Assembly: GCF_030704305.1 (NCBI RefSeq)
Contig: NZ_CP131935.1
Coordinates: forward strand, 1,426,001-1,490,000
Source of the DNA: Massilia sp. R2A-15
GTDB lineage: Bacteria > Pseudomonadota > Gammaproteobacteria > Burkholderiales > Burkholderiaceae_D
Direction of reading: 5' to 3'
Length of the DNA: 64,000 nt
A program made the translations under genes and the position numbers. Numbering within the stretch: the first letter of the stretch is position 1; the number at the start of each line of letters is the position of its first letter. Below the pieces are notes generated by a model. It was not told where the DNA came from and made no database searches. It saw nothing but the letters and a program-made list of their open reading frames with translations. Below, piece by piece: positions 1 through 9,295 of this stretch.

Positions 1-2
1 TC

Positions 3-434
3 GGCTACCTGTACGCCATCAGCATCCATAACGTGCCGCTGGCAATCGTCATGTCGCTGCTGATGTGGGGCGTGGTCTATCAGGGCTACAACGCGGTCTT
101 CCCGAGCTTCTACCCTGAACTGTTCCCGACCCGCACCCGGGTCTCGGCGATGGCCATCTCGCAAAACCTCGGCACCCTGGTGACCGCGATGCTGCCGGCG
201 CTGTTTGCCTGGGTCGCCCCACCGGGTGCGGCCAACATCCCGCTCACCGTCGGCGCCATCGCCTTCGGCGTGACCATCATCGCCGCGCTGGCCGCGCTGA
301 GCGCCCGGGAAACCTCGCGCATCCGCATGACCGACCTGGGAACCGCGAACGCGGTGCCGGTCGAAAAGGCCGAGTACGAACGGCTGCGCCAGCAAAGCGT
401 CGCCAACTCGCGGGAAGCCAGGGTCGCGGCCTGA
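3..434 (+). CDS. MFS transporter, metabolite:H+ symporter type (C-terminal part)
   Basis: The reading frame is open from the left edge of the window, so only the last 143 codons are present. The visible part has two hydrophobic stretches and the conserved block PSFYPELFPTRTRVSAMAIS, which matches the ELFPTRxR region between helices of the metabolite:H+ symporter (ShiA/KgtP-like) branch of the major facilitator superfamily. The tail is hydrophilic. It should be an inner-membrane importer of an organic acid. The next gene encodes a quinate/shikimate dehydrogenase-like enzyme about 90 bp downstream on the same strand, so uptake of shikimate, quinate or a related aromatic precursor is a reasonable inference; the substrate cannot be read from this fragment. 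Confidence 0.8.
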   Translation, partial: GYLYAISIHNVPLAIVMSLLMWGVVYQGYNAVFPSFYPELFPTRTRVSAMAISQNLGTLVTAMLPALFAWVAPPGAANIPLTVGAIAFGVTIIAALAALSARETSRIRMTDLGTANAVPVEKAEYERLRQQSVANSREARVAA

Positions 435-526
435 GCGTCGGCCAGCGCCTGCTGCCGCGGGACGCGCGAGCGTGTCCCGCGGCCCGCGGCTCCCGATCAT
501 CCAATCCATTCAAGGAGTGCCTTCAG

Positions 527-1417
527 ATGAGTACCGTACCTGGCGCGGACGCGCCCCGCAAGCTGCTGCTCGGCCTGATCGGACGCGGCATCCAGAAATC
601 GATGACGCCGGCGATGCAGGAACAGGAGGCGCGCGAGCAGGGCCTGCGCCTGCACTACCAGCTGATCGACCTGGACGCCACCGGCGCCGGCGTCGATGAC
701 TTGCCGGTGCTGCTCAAGGCCATGCGCATCATCGGCTTCGCCGGCTTCAACGTCACCTACCCGTGCAAGCAGGCGATCATCCCGCTGCTCGACGACCTGT
801 CGGTCGAGGCGCGGGCGATGGGGGCGGTGAACACGGTGGTCAACCGCGACGGCAAGCTGGTCGGCCACAACACCGACGGCTCGGGCTGGGCCTGGGGCTT
901 CCAGCGCGCGCTGCCGCAGGCGGACCTGTCGAACGTGGTGCTGCTGGGCGCCGGCGGGGCGGGTTCCGCCATCGCCGACGCCGCCCTGCGCATCGGCGTC
1001 CAGCGCCTGACGCTGGTCGATCTCGACGCCGTGCGCACCCAGGCGCTGGCCGACAAGCTCAACGAACAGCATGGCGACGGGCGCGTATCGGCCAGCACCG
1101 ACATTGCCGCCGCGCTCGATGGCGCGACCGGGCTGATCCACGCGACCCCGACCGGCATGGACAAGTCGCCGGGCCTGCCCTTGCCGGAGGAGCTGCTGCG
1201 CCCCTCGTTCTGGGTGTCGGAGATCGTGTATTTCCCGCTCGAGACGGCGTTGCTGAAGGCGGCGCGCGCACGCGGCTGTCCCACCTCCGACGGCGGCGGC
1301 ATGGCGGTGGGGCAGGCGGTCGGGGCGTTCGAGCTGTTCACCGGACACAAGGCCGATGCGGCGCGCATCGACACCCATTTTCGCAGCATGGTCGCGGCCA
1401 AAGGGGCCACGGCGTGA
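527..1417 (+). CDS. shikimate/quinate dehydrogenase family protein
   Basis: A 296-residue protein of the AroE fold. Seen: a substrate-domain motif NVTYPCK (catalytic Lys), AVNTVV, NTDGSGW (catalytic Asp), and a Rossmann loop GAGGAGSA near residue 143. The residues after the second beta strand read VDLDAVRTQALADKL. An acidic residue here is expected to exclude NADP phosphate and is like NAD-dependent quinate/shikimate dehydrogenases of catabolic type, unlike biosynthetic AroE, which has an NRT-type motif. A ribosome-binding site (AAGGAG) precedes the ATG. Context with an MHS-type importer upstream and a porin downstream supports a role in using shikimate or quinate as carbon source rather than in aromatic amino acid synthesis. 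Cofactor and substrate preference are inferred. Confidence 0.85.
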   Translation: MSTVPGADAPRKLLLGLIGRGIQKSMTPAMQEQEAREQGLRLHYQLIDLDATGAGVDDLPVLLKAMRIIGFAGFNVTYPCKQAIIPLLDDLSVEARAMGAVNTVVNRDGKLVGHNTDGSGWAWGFQRALPQADLSNVVLLGAGGAGSAIADAALRIGVQRLTLVDLDAVRTQALADKLNEQHGDGRVSASTDIAAALDGATGLIHATPTGMDKSPGLPLPEELLRPSFWVSEIVYFPLETALLKAARARGCPTSDGGGMAVGQAVGAFELFTGHKADAARIDTHFRSMVAAKGATA

Positions 1418-1459
1418 TTTGACGCATTCCTCAAACAAAACCCACACCTGGAGATAAGA

Positions 1460-2587
1460 ATGAAGAAGAACATTGCACTCGCGTGCGCCCTGGCGGCGTG
1501 TTCCGCCTCGGCCCTGGCCCAATCGACGGCGCTGACGATTTATGGCGACATCGACGCCTACATCGGCTATATCCGCAGCAGCAGCGGCGCCCATGTCACC
1601 GGTGTGAACGACGGCTCGATCCTGCGCAGCCGGCTCGGCTTTCGCGGCGCCGAAGACCTGGGCTCGGGGTACACGGCCAAGTTCAACCTGGAACTGGGAC
1701 TGAACGAAGACACCGGCACCGCCGCCGACACCAGCCGCATCTTCGACCGCCAGGCCTGGGTGGGCATCAGCGCGCCATACGGCGAGTTTCGCATCGGCCG
1801 CCAGAATACCGAGATCTTCCTGATCGGCGGCGCCATCGACTACACCGAACGCACCACGTTCGGCTCGATCATCAACACCTTCGGCGTGCCGTCGCGCTAC
1901 GACAACGATCTCTCCTACAGGACGCCGCGCAAGGGCGGTGTGCAGGCCGCAGTGCATTACGCGCTGCCTGAAAACGGCGGCGCCACGCGCGGCAACAAGG
2001 CACTCTGGCAGCTGGCGCTCGACTATCAGAACGGCCCGTACCGGGTCGGCTACGCCGGCCTGCAGGCCAGCCCGAACGAGGTGACCGCGACCATCAGCGA
2101 GAAAATCCGCTACCACAACGTCTATGCCGACTACAAGTACGGCAACGGCACGGTGTACGCGGCCTTCGTGCGCAGCAACAACTCGACCGCCAACGCCAAC
2201 GGGCGCAACGCCGCCACCATCCTGTCCAACGTCGGCAATCCGAACAATTTCTTCCCGGGCACCGACCTCAATGCCGGCCGCTACTACAATATCTGGCAGC
2301 TGTCGGCCGACTACAAGATCGCCCCGCAATTGAAGATCGGCGCGCTGTATGGCGTGATGCGCGACACCAGTGGTGGCGACGCGGGCGCGCGTGGCGGCAA
2401 TGTCGGCGCGTTCTACGAAATGTCCAAGCGCACGACCCTGTATGGATTTGCCAGCTACATGAAGAACCAGGCGAACGCCGGCTTCCGCTTCAGCGGCTCG
2501 GCCGCGCCGTCCGCCAACCTGGTGGGCGACGACATCAACGGGCGCGGGCTGACCGGCCTGCAGGCGGGTATCCTGCACCGCTTCTGA
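1460..2587 (+). CDS. Gram-negative porin (OmpC-like, betaproteobacterial)
   Basis: A 375-residue outer-membrane porin. It begins with a signal peptide (KKNIALACALAACSASALAQ) and continues with the typical mature start LTIYGDIDAYIGY, the SRLGFRGAEDLGSG block and the RQAWVG segment of betaproteobacterial 16-stranded porins, and ends in a C-terminal aromatic residue (LHRF), the signal for BAM-dependent assembly. A GGAG-type ribosome-binding site lies upstream and a strong hairpin terminator lies just downstream. It starts 42 bp after the dehydrogenase gene and is probably in the same transcript, giving outer-membrane passage for the substrate of that cluster (inference). Confidence 0.92.
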   Translation: MKKNIALACALAACSASALAQSTALTIYGDIDAYIGYIRSSSGAHVTGVNDGSILRSRLGFRGAEDLGSGYTAKFNLELGLNEDTGTAADTSRIFDRQAWVGISAPYGEFRIGRQNTEIFLIGGAIDYTERTTFGSIINTFGVPSRYDNDLSYRTPRKGGVQAAVHYALPENGGATRGNKALWQLALDYQNGPYRVGYAGLQASPNEVTATISEKIRYHNVYADYKYGNGTVYAAFVRSNNSTANANGRNAATILSNVGNPNNFFPGTDLNAGRYYNIWQLSADYKIAPQLKIGALYGVMRDTSGGDAGARGGNVGAFYEMSKRTTLYGFASYMKNQANAGFRFSGSAAPSANLVGDDINGRGLTGLQAGILHRF

Positions 2588-2610
2588 TTGCCGGCCGAAG
2601 CCTTGCACCG

Positions 2611-2645
2611 AACCCGCGCCTGTGATGCAGGACGCGGGTTTTTTC
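2611..2645 (+). terminator. Rho-independent terminator after the porin
   Basis: Inverted repeat AACCCGCG (2611-2618) and CGCGGGTT (2633-2640) followed by a T run. It sits 23 bp after the porin stop codon and would end the transporter-dehydrogenase-porin transcript. Confidence 0.85.
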
Positions 2646-2835
2646 TTGGGTGTCGAAATGATCGGCGGATTCCGCCTCCTCATCCAGGCCGCCGGCGCTG
2701 CGCGCGCCATCATTTCCTCGCGTTCTGAGAGCGAACTAACAGACGAGTGCGCCAATGGTCTGCACACTGCGATTACACCGTGGAATGTTTCGACGGCTCA
2801 ATCCGACCAATTCAAACCATTGAGGGGCAAAAAAT

Positions 2836-3183
2836 ATGAAAAACCTGATCTCCGCAGCCAGAACCGTCATCGTGCTCGGCGCCATTGCCGCCGCAGCGGC
2901 CGGATGCAAGCAAACCACTGCCACGGCGCCGGTCGACACCGCAGCGACGACGCCGGTAACGACGACGGCGGACACCGCCGCCAAGCCTAAACACAAGGGC
3001 GCAATGAACGGCAACCATTCGACCGCCGGCGACACCGCGATCGGTTCGAGCCACACCGGCATGACCGGCGCCGGCAGTGGCGACGGCGACAAGAACGCCC
3101 GCCCTGCGGTCAGGAACAACACCGGCGAGACCCAGGGCACGACGCCGGGCACGTCGCTGCCGGTATCGGACGGCAGCCGCTAG
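2836..3183 (+). CDS. small putative lipoprotein
   Basis: A 115-residue protein with a lipoprotein-type leader (MKNLISAARTVIVLGAIAA...AAAGC): the lipobox cysteine is near residue 24. The rest is Thr/Ala/Gly-rich, low in hydrophobic residues and probably disordered (repeated TT and DTA segments, then a Gly/Ser/Asp-rich tail). A GAGGGGC-like ribosome-binding site lies 8 bp before the ATG. No enzymatic domain is recognisable and the low complexity makes homology calls unreliable. It stands alone between the porin terminator and the convergent gene pair at 3254-3926. Confidence 0.7.
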   Translation: MKNLISAARTVIVLGAIAAAAAGCKQTTATAPVDTAATTPVTTTADTAAKPKHKGAMNGNHSTAGDTAIGSSHTGMTGAGSGDGDKNARPAVRNNTGETQGTTPGTSLPVSDGSR

Positions 3184-3253
3184 GCAAGCTGACGCGGCGC
3201 AGCGCCGGGGCGTAGATTCGTTACCTGAGAGTACCGTGGCCGGCGCCTGTCCG

Positions 3254-3700
3254 CTAAGGCGGCCCATCCGTGCAAACCGGAACGGGAATCGCGTCATGGC
3301 GTTTCGCTCGCTCGAGGAAGCGCAACTCTGCGCCGCCATCCTGCAGATGCAGTATTTGCCCGGCCATCACGTCGTACATCGGGATGTCGCCGACGGGGCG
3401 GGCGCACAGGCGGTAGCGCACGTTGCCATCCGCGCCGAGCACATCGATATTGACGGTGGAGTCGAACCGGATGCGGTAACGATCGCCGCTGCTGCCGCCG
3501 GTGACGTGAATGTAGCCCTTGGACTGGAAGTCGCCACGCTGCTCCTCGCTCAACAGGGTGAGCAGGAGCGTGCGGGCCCGTTCCGCGGCGCGGACCCGTT
3601 GGATTGCCTCGCGGCTACGATGTGCGCGCGCGTCCTGGACGGCCCGGACCCATCGCCACCAGCGGATCCACAGACCGCGCGCCGCACCTGCGCCGGGCAA
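3254..3700 (-). CDS. conserved hypothetical protein, partner of the GG-terminated protein
   Basis: A 148-residue protein, start taken as TTG at 3700 because a GGAGG ribosome-binding site, which overlaps the end of the upstream gene, lies 5-6 bp before it. Only one base separates the upstream stop codon from this start, so translation is probably coupled. The N-terminal third is Arg/Ala-rich and helical; residues about 50-140 contain LLSEEQRGDFQSKGYIHV, RYRIRFDSTVNIDVL, RYRLCARPVG and DVMAGQILHLQ. This order (RYRI, then LCARP, then a helical tail with DVM.....) resembles, from memory, a widespread small uncharacterised family found beside GG-ending proteins, but I cannot name a function. No signal peptide or membrane segment. 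Confidence 0.65.
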   Translation of the reverse strand: MPGAGAARGLWIRWWRWVRAVQDARAHRSREAIQRVRAAERARTLLLTLLSEEQRGDFQSKGYIHVTGGSSGDRYRIRFDSTVNIDVLGADGNVRYRLCARPVGDIPMYDVMAGQILHLQDGGAELRFLERAKRHDAIPVPVCTDGPP

Positions 3701-3701
3701 G

Positions 3702-3926
3702 TCACCCTCCGACGATGCGCGGAACCAGGACGACGTCGTCCATGGCCGGATCGAACGTCCTCATCAATTGCTTTGGCCCCGCGCCCGCGGCGGCGCCGAA
3801 CGCCGCGTAGCCATGCCTGAGCAACCGGTCAAATGTTTTTTGGGCCGCCGCAATCTCTTTGGCATTGGACGCATTCCATGTCACCTGGCGGTGACCGGAT
3901 TCGTCGAGGATGTTCATTGTGCTCAT
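3702..3926 (-). CDS. small protein ending in Gly-Gly, possibly ubiquitin-like
   Basis: A 74-residue protein; the ATG at 3926 is preceded by an ACAGGAG ribosome-binding site. The last residues are VVLVPRIVGG followed directly by the stop codon. Predicted order from the sequence is two N-terminal strands (MNILDES, HRQVTW), one amphipathic helix (AKEIAAAQKTFDRLLRHG), then strands ending in the diglycine tail. Size, layout and tail resemble ThiS/MoaD/ubiquitin-like beta-grasp proteins, whose tails also have the form (V/I)xPPxxGG. This is a structural guess, not a recognised family match. It is co-translated with the gene at 3254-3700. No E1-like or JAB-protease gene is visible nearby. Confidence 0.65.
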   Translation of the reverse strand: MSTMNILDESGHRQVTWNASNAKEIAAAQKTFDRLLRHGYAAFGAAAGAGPKQLMRTFDPAMDDVVLVPRIVGG

Positions 3927-4120
3927 GATTGCTCCTGTCAGGATAGCCGTCGCTCCGTACGAACGGTTAGACAACAGCGCGCGCCGCAAGATCGCTCAAA
4001 ATTGCAAAAAATTTTACCGCGCGACAGGGTTGCCGCTGCCGTTAACGCTGCATGCCCCGGCGGGGGCCAGGCGGGCGCGATGCAGTTCGGCGAAACCTCG
4101 ATTTCGCTTCGCGCCGGCGC

Positions 4121-5320
4121 TCAACGGGGGCTTGCCACCCGCACGCCGTCGCGCACGCGTTCATCCGGATGCGCTATGACGCGCTCGCCCGCCGCGACGC
4201 CGGACAGCACCTGCGTCTGCAGCCCATTGCTGGCGCCCGTGGCAAGGTGGCGCTTGCGCGCGCGGCCGGACTCGACCACGTAGGCGGCCCACTGCGCGCC
4301 ATCGCGAAACAGGGCGCTGGCCGGCACCTGCAGAATGTCCTGGCCCTCCCACACAACAAAGCTCGCTTGAACCCGGTAGCCGTCGCCGAGCCGCTCCCAC
4401 AGCGGCCGGGGGGACGTGAATGCGACGATGACCCATACCCGCTGCTCCTCGACGCCCAGCGCCGACACCTTGGTGAAGCCGGCCGGCTCGATCCGCTTCA
4501 CTTCGCCGCGCAGCGCCTGGTCGCCGCCCCAGCGCTCGAACATGACGGGCGTTCCCGGATGCACGCGCACCGCGTCGGCCGACAGCAGGTCCACTTCGAC
4601 TTCGAGCGCGCGCGGGTCGCCGATCTCGATCAGGGCTTCTCCGGCGCCCACCGGGCCTTCGCTCTTGTGGGGAATCTTCAGCACCCGTCCCGCCACCGGA
4701 GATCGCAGCGTGACCATGCCGCCGGTGCCCGGCGCCGCGGCATACATCAGGGCCGTGCGCGCCGCCGCCAGTTCGTGCGCGGCGGTGGCGGCGCCGAATT
4801 CCGCGGTCTGCAGCAGGGCGTCGCCGCGCGCCGAGTTGCCGGCCGCGCGGTCGACATCTGCGATGGTGGCGTAGCCGCTGGCGCGCAGCGCCTTCACGCG
4901 CGCCAGCTCCTGCCTGGCCAGCTCCGCGTCGGCGCGCGCGGCCGCCTGGCGCTGGCGCGCCGCGCCGGTGTTGCTGGCCGCGGCCCGCACCCGCGCTTCG
5001 GCTTCGGCGCGGCTGCGCGCGTCCGGCGCCGGCGCGCGCAGCGGTTCGAGTTCGGCCAGCGCTGCGCCGGCCGCGATCGCGCTCCCCACGTCGAACCCGA
5101 TGCGGCGCGCGTAGCCCGCCACCGGCGCCGCCACCACATAGCGGTCCACCACGCGGGTGCGGCCCTCCTGTTCGATCGTCACCCGCAGCGCGCCGCGCGC
5201 CGCCGCCGCCACGTCGAGGTCAAGCGGCGCCGGGTAGAAGCCATACGCGAGGCCCGCCGCCAGCGCGGCCACCACGGCGCCCACCACGATGCGCCTGCGC
5301 CACTGGAATGTCTTTTCCAT
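4121..5320 (-). CDS. HlyD-family periplasmic adaptor subunit
   Basis: A 399-residue membrane-fusion protein: short cytoplasmic N-terminus, one membrane segment (IVVGAVVAALAAGLAYGFY, residues about 11-29), a barrel-sandwich/lipoyl half (residues about 45-85), a long Ala/Arg-rich coiled coil (residues about 90-190), the second lipoyl half with LRSPVAGRVLKI, and a beta-barrel part. It links an inner-membrane transporter to an outer-membrane exit duct or acts as periplasmic extension of the ABC permease. The start at 5320 is chosen because it follows the permease stop codon by two bases; longer in-frame extension into the permease gene has no coding character. Last gene of the ABC export operon. 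Confidence 0.88.
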   Translation of the reverse strand: MEKTFQWRRRIVVGAVVAALAAGLAYGFYPAPLDLDVAAAARGALRVTIEQEGRTRVVDRYVVAAPVAGYARRIGFDVGSAIAAGAALAELEPLRAPAPDARSRAEAEARVRAAASNTGAARQRQAAARADAELARQELARVKALRASGYATIADVDRAAGNSARGDALLQTAEFGAATAAHELAAARTALMYAAAPGTGGMVTLRSPVAGRVLKIPHKSEGPVGAGEALIEIGDPRALEVEVDLLSADAVRVHPGTPVMFERWGGDQALRGEVKRIEPAGFTKVSALGVEEQRVWVIVAFTSPRPLWERLGDGYRVQASFVVWEGQDILQVPASALFRDGAQWAAYVVESGRARKRHLATGASNGLQTQVLSGVAAGERVIAHPDERVRDGVRVASPR

Positions 5321-5322
5321 GC

Positions 5323-7683
5323 TTACTCCGCGGTCTTCAGCACGGCGACCAGGTTTAGCCGGTCGAGCCGGCGCCGCACGGCCAGTCCTGACAGGATCGC
5401 CGAGGCGACTACCACCGTCACGGCGAAGGCGTAAGTGCGCGCCTCGAGCACGACCGGCACGCGGAACAAGTCGGTCTGCAGGGCGTGCGCGATGTAGTGG
5501 CACATGGCGCGGCCGAGCAGCAGCCCGGTTGGCAGCGCCACCAGCGTCAGCAGGCCAAGCTCGCCCAGCAGGATGTAGGCAATTTCGGCGCGCGTGAAGC
5601 CCAGCACGCGCAGGCTCGCCAGCTCGTGGCCACGCTCGGTCAGCGCGATGCGCGCGCTGTTGTAGATGACGCCGAACGCGATGACGATGGCGAATGCGGT
5701 GGCGATCGTACTGAAGAACAGCATGGTCTGCTCCATCATGCGGTTGAAGTTTCGGATCTCCTGCTCGCGCTGGGCCATCCCGGCCACCCGCGGCATGCGC
5801 GCGAGCCGCCGGTACAGCTCGGGCAGGGCGGGGCGGTCCACAGCCAGCCAGGCGCCGGACAGCACCGGGCCTTCGCGCATCAGGGCGTTGAGCGCGTGCA
5901 GTTCCATGTAGGCCGACACGCCGATGTATTCCCTGACCACGCCGGCGACGACCACCTCGCGCAGCGGGCGCCGTCCTTCCAGCACGTCCACCTGCAGGCG
6001 GTCGCCCGCGCGCACGCCGAGCATGTCGGCCAGGAAGTCGGTGAGCATGATGCCGCCCGGCGGCAGCGGCACCGGGCGCAGGCCGGTGTCGAGCAGCCGT
6101 TGCAGGTCGCCGCCGTTTTCCATGCCGCGGATGGCGGTGCGGTAGCTGCGCGCGCCGAAGCGCAGCCGCACCGGCACGCTGCGAAATACCTCCACGTGAC
6201 GCACGCCGGGCAGGGCGGCCAGTTCGGATCGCGCGCGCGCCGCGGCAGGCTCGGTGAACAGGACGGACAGGTCGTCACGCTGGGCGCGCCGGAACTGCAC
6301 GTCGAGCATGTAGGTGACGGTGTCGCGCTGAAACAGGCTGGTGAGGATGATGCCGCCTCCGAGCGAGACGCCGAGCACGGTCAGCAGCGAGCGCCAGCGT
6401 TCGCGCTGGATGTGGCGCACAATCATCCGTGCCGGCTGCGACAGCCAGCGCCCGCCGCCGACTCGCTCGACCCACGAGATGCGGTAGCGCGCCGGCGCGG
6501 GCGGGTGCATCGCTTCGGCCGGCTTGAGCGCGATGGTGCGCCGGATCGCCAGCGCCGTCCCGCCGGCCGCCGCGAGCAGGCTGATGGCGGCTGCTTCGAG
6601 CGCGATCAGCGGCGGCAGCGTGAAATCGAGATAGGGGAAGTGATAGAACTCGCGGTAAACATGGGACAGGCCGGCGCCGAGCCAGGCGCCCAGCGCGGTG
6701 CCGCCGGCGATTCCGAGGGCAGCGATCAACGCCACCAGCTGCAGGTAGTGCCACATCAGCGCACCGTTCGAATAGCCGAACGCCTTGAGCGCGGCGACCT
6801 GTTCGCGCTGCGTGGCGACCAGCCGCCCGATCACCACGTGCAGCAGGAACGCGGCGACGCCGAGGAAAATCACCGGGAACAGGGTTGCCAGCGTGCCGAG
6901 CTGGGAGAGTTCCTGGGTCAGGTAGCGGTGCGAATGCTGATTCTTGCGGGCATAGGCGCCCAGCCCGCCGTACGGCGCCATCAGCTGGTCGATGCGGGCG
7001 ATCGCCGCCGCGCTGTCGGCGTGCGGGGCCAGCGCGATGGCGATGTCGTTGAAGGCGCCGTGCATGTCGTAAGCCTGCCCGAGCGCGCGCCGCGCCATCC
7101 ACAGCACGCCGAAGCGCTTGAAATCGGGCGTTGCGGCGCCGGGGCGCATCTGCTCGATGAATTCCGGCGACAGCGCGGTGCCGACCAGGCGCAGGGCCTG
7201 GCGCCGGCCATTGAGCAGGGCGGTGAATGTGGCGCCCGCGTGCAGGCCGTGCGCCTCGGCGAACGGCTTGCTGGCGACCACTTCGTCGGCGCGCAGCGGA
7301 TCGGGCAGGCGGCCCGACGCCAGGAACAGCGCGTTCAGGCTGGCGCCGGCCTCCGGCGCCGACACCATCAGGCCCGTCACGGGCTCGGAAAACCCCGGCA
7401 TCTCGAGGCGCACCTGGGCCACCACCCGGAAGTCGGCGCGCGCCACGCCCTCGACCATGCGCACCCGCGCCGCCAATGCGTCTGGCGCCCGCTTGAGCGA
7501 GACGAACATGTCGGCGAAGCGATACTTGCGGTAGTAGTCCTGCTGCGTCTCGCGCAGCGCGTGCAGGGTGGCGAGGAACATGACGAAGGTGGCCACGCCG
7601 CACATCAGCACCAGCGCGATGGCGACCGCCTGGGCGCGCATGTGCCACAGGTCGCGCAGCAGTTTGCGGTCGAGCGCCTTCAC
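5323..7683 (-). CDS. ABC transporter permease, FtsX/MacB-like (two FtsX domains)
   Basis: A 786-residue permease. The GTG start at 7683 overlaps the ATPase stop codon by four bases (GTGA). Visible membrane segments: one near residues 17-40, a cluster of three around 255-410 (first FtsX repeat), another near 450, and three in the last 160 residues (second FtsX repeat); between them are two large periplasmic regions. This is the eight-helix DUF214/FtsX duplicated layout seen in LolC/MacB-related exporters that lack their own ATPase domain. With the ATPase and HlyD protein it should form an ATP-driven export or envelope-remodelling complex. The substrate cannot be inferred. Confidence 0.88.
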   Translation of the reverse strand: MKALDRKLLRDLWHMRAQAVAIALVLMCGVATFVMFLATLHALRETQQDYYRKYRFADMFVSLKRAPDALAARVRMVEGVARADFRVVAQVRLEMPGFSEPVTGLMVSAPEAGASLNALFLASGRLPDPLRADEVVASKPFAEAHGLHAGATFTALLNGRRQALRLVGTALSPEFIEQMRPGAATPDFKRFGVLWMARRALGQAYDMHGAFNDIAIALAPHADSAAAIARIDQLMAPYGGLGAYARKNQHSHRYLTQELSQLGTLATLFPVIFLGVAAFLLHVVIGRLVATQREQVAALKAFGYSNGALMWHYLQLVALIAALGIAGGTALGAWLGAGLSHVYREFYHFPYLDFTLPPLIALEAAAISLLAAAGGTALAIRRTIALKPAEAMHPPAPARYRISWVERVGGGRWLSQPARMIVRHIQRERWRSLLTVLGVSLGGGIILTSLFQRDTVTYMLDVQFRRAQRDDLSVLFTEPAAARARSELAALPGVRHVEVFRSVPVRLRFGARSYRTAIRGMENGGDLQRLLDTGLRPVPLPPGGIMLTDFLADMLGVRAGDRLQVDVLEGRRPLREVVVAGVVREYIGVSAYMELHALNALMREGPVLSGAWLAVDRPALPELYRRLARMPRVAGMAQREQEIRNFNRMMEQTMLFFSTIATAFAIVIAFGVIYNSARIALTERGHELASLRVLGFTRAEIAYILLGELGLLTLVALPTGLLLGRAMCHYIAHALQTDLFRVPVVLEARTYAFAVTVVVASAILSGLAVRRRLDRLNLVAVLKTAE

Positions 7684-8408
7684 CAGCGCAGCTCGCTCGC
7701 CGGCAGCTTGTGCGGGTTGCGCTCGGTGCGCGCCACCAGGCCGTCGCGAAAATGGATGACGCGATCGGCCAGGCCGGCGATCACGACGTTGTGGGTGATG
7801 ACCACGGTGGTGGTGCGCAGGTCGCGGTTGACCTGTGAGATGACGTCGAGCACCAGCGCGCCGGTCTGCGCATCGAGCGCGCCGGTCGGCTCGTCGCACA
7901 GCAGCACTCGCGGGCGCTTGGCGACGGCGCGCGCGATCGACACGCGCTGCTGCTCGCCGCCCGACAGCTGGGCCGGAAAGTGGTCGACCCGTTCGGCAAG
8001 GCCGACCAGCGCCAGGGCCGCCTCCGGCGTCATCGGATCGGCGGCGATGTCGGTGACCAGCGCGACGTTTTCGCGCGCGGTGAGGCTGGGAATCAGGTTA
8101 TAGAACTGGAACACGAAGCCCACCGTGCGGCGCCGGTACTGGGTCATCGCCGCGTCGTCGTCGAGCTGCATGGCGCTGCCGTCGAATCGCACCGTGCCGG
8201 CCGACGGCGCATCGAGGCCGCCGAGGATGTTCAGCAGCGTGGACTTGCCGCTGCCCGAAGGCCCGAGCAGCACCACGAATTCGCCGTCGTACAGTTCGAG
8301 ATCGACGCCGCGCAGCGCCTGTACCAGCACTTCGCCCATCTGGTAGGTCTTGGTGAGTGCGCGCGCCTCGAACAATATGCGCGCCTGATTGCCGGAAGGG
8401 GAGGGCAT
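7680..8408 (-). CDS. ABC transporter ATP-binding protein (MacB/LolD type)
   Basis: A 242-residue ATPase with Walker [11 protein letters not shown]-loop [10 protein letters not shown], signature [14 protein letters not shown], Walker [13 protein letters not shown] and the H-loop His in VVITHN. This DEPTGALD signature is typical of the MacB/LolD/FtsE subgroup that works with FtsX-type permeases. ATG at 8408 is preferred; upstream in-frame codons run into the FNT gene. It precedes the permease with a four-base overlap, so the stoichiometric partners are clear. Confidence 0.93.
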   Translation of the reverse strand: MPSPSGNQARILFEARALTKTYQMGEVLVQALRGVDLELYDGEFVVLLGPSGSGKSTLLNILGGLDAPSAGTVRFDGSAMQLDDDAAMTQYRRRTVGFVFQFYNLIPSLTARENVALVTDIAADPMTPEAALALVGLAERVDHFPAQLSGGEQQRVSIARAVAKRPRVLLCDEPTGALDAQTGALVLDVISQVNRDLRTTTVVITHNVVIAGLADRVIHFRDGLVARTERNPHKLPASELRW

Positions 8409-8424
8409 GGCGTCGCGCCGCCGC

Positions 8425-9243
8425 TCAGGTGTGCGCGCCAGGGCGCCGGTAGATGACGTGGAACACCACACCGACGAAGACCGAGCCGCCGACGATGTTC
8501 CCCAATACCACGGGAATCATGTTCGCCGCGAAGCCGCTCCACACGACAGGCGCCGGCGCGCCGGCCTGGCCGGTCCATTGAAGCAGCATCGCCATCGGGA
8601 TCAGGTACATGTTCGCGACGCTGTGCTCGAAGCCGGCGGCGACAAAGGCGGAGATCGGAAACAGGATCGCGACCGCCTTGTCGAGCACGCTACGCCCCGC
8701 GATCGCCATCCAGATCGCCACGCACACCAGCGCATTGCACAGCACCCCGCTGAAGAAGGCGTCGATGAAGGGCAGCGCCGTCTTGGCCGCGGCAATCTGG
8801 CGGTACTGGGCCGCCACGGCGCCCTGGTTCAGCGCGGGATGGTTCGACAGCACCACCAGGCAGGCCAGGCCGACCGCGCCGACAAAATTACCGAGAAACA
8901 CGATCGACCAGTTGCGCAGCAGTTCGCGCGTGCTGATCTTGCCGGCGGCCCAGGCCATCACCAGCAGGTTATTGCCGGTAAAAAGTTCCGCGCCGGCCAC
9001 CACTACCATCAGCAGGCCGAGCGAGAACACGGCGCCGCCAAGCACCTGGCGCGTCGCGAAGCCCAGCGTGGGATCGGAGCGCACCAGCACGTTGTACAGG
9101 GCGCCCATGCCGATGAAGGCGCCCGCGAGGACCGACAGCATCAGCATCGACCGGAAGGGCAGGCGCGCCTTGCTCACCCCCACCGTTTCGACCTTGGCGA
9201 TGATCTCCGCGGGGGAAAATGCGTCGAATCCGTAAATTTCCAT
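8425..9243 (-). CDS. formate/nitrite transporter (FNT) family channel
   Basis: A 272-residue six-helix membrane protein. Motifs typical of the FNT pentameric channels are present: [13 protein letters not shown] (the helix-2 break region), FLGNFVGAV, the N..CNALVC helix-5 region and [13 protein letters not shown] containing the conserved His. It would conduct small monovalent anions such as formate, nitrite or hydrosulfide across the inner membrane; which one cannot be told from sequence alone. It ends 16 bp before the ATPase start, and could be cotranscribed with the ABC genes, although a functional link is not obvious. Confidence 0.9.
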   Translation of the reverse strand: MEIYGFDAFSPAEIIAKVETVGVSKARLPFRSMLMLSVLAGAFIGMGALYNVLVRSDPTLGFATRQVLGGAVFSLGLLMVVVAGAELFTGNNLLVMAWAAGKISTRELLRNWSIVFLGNFVGAVGLACLVVLSNHPALNQGAVAAQYRQIAAAKTALPFIDAFFSGVLCNALVCVAIWMAIAGRSVLDKAVAILFPISAFVAAGFEHSVANMYLIPMAMLLQWTGQAGAPAPVVWSGFAANMIPVVLGNIVGGSVFVGVVFHVIYRRPGAHT

Positions 9244-9295
9244 GTGCGTCCTTCTGGAAACCAGAACATCATTGCGCCGAAGGCGGGCGCCCGTG

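Noticed and set aside
497..2767. 756-codon minus-strand frame across the dehydrogenase and porin genes
   Set aside because: Spans two genes plus their spacer and terminator on the opposite strand; shows only codon-bias composition.
5485..8103. 872-codon plus-strand frame opposite the ABC permease and ATPase
   Set aside because: Antisense shadow; the Walker, signature and FtsX motifs are all on the minus strand.
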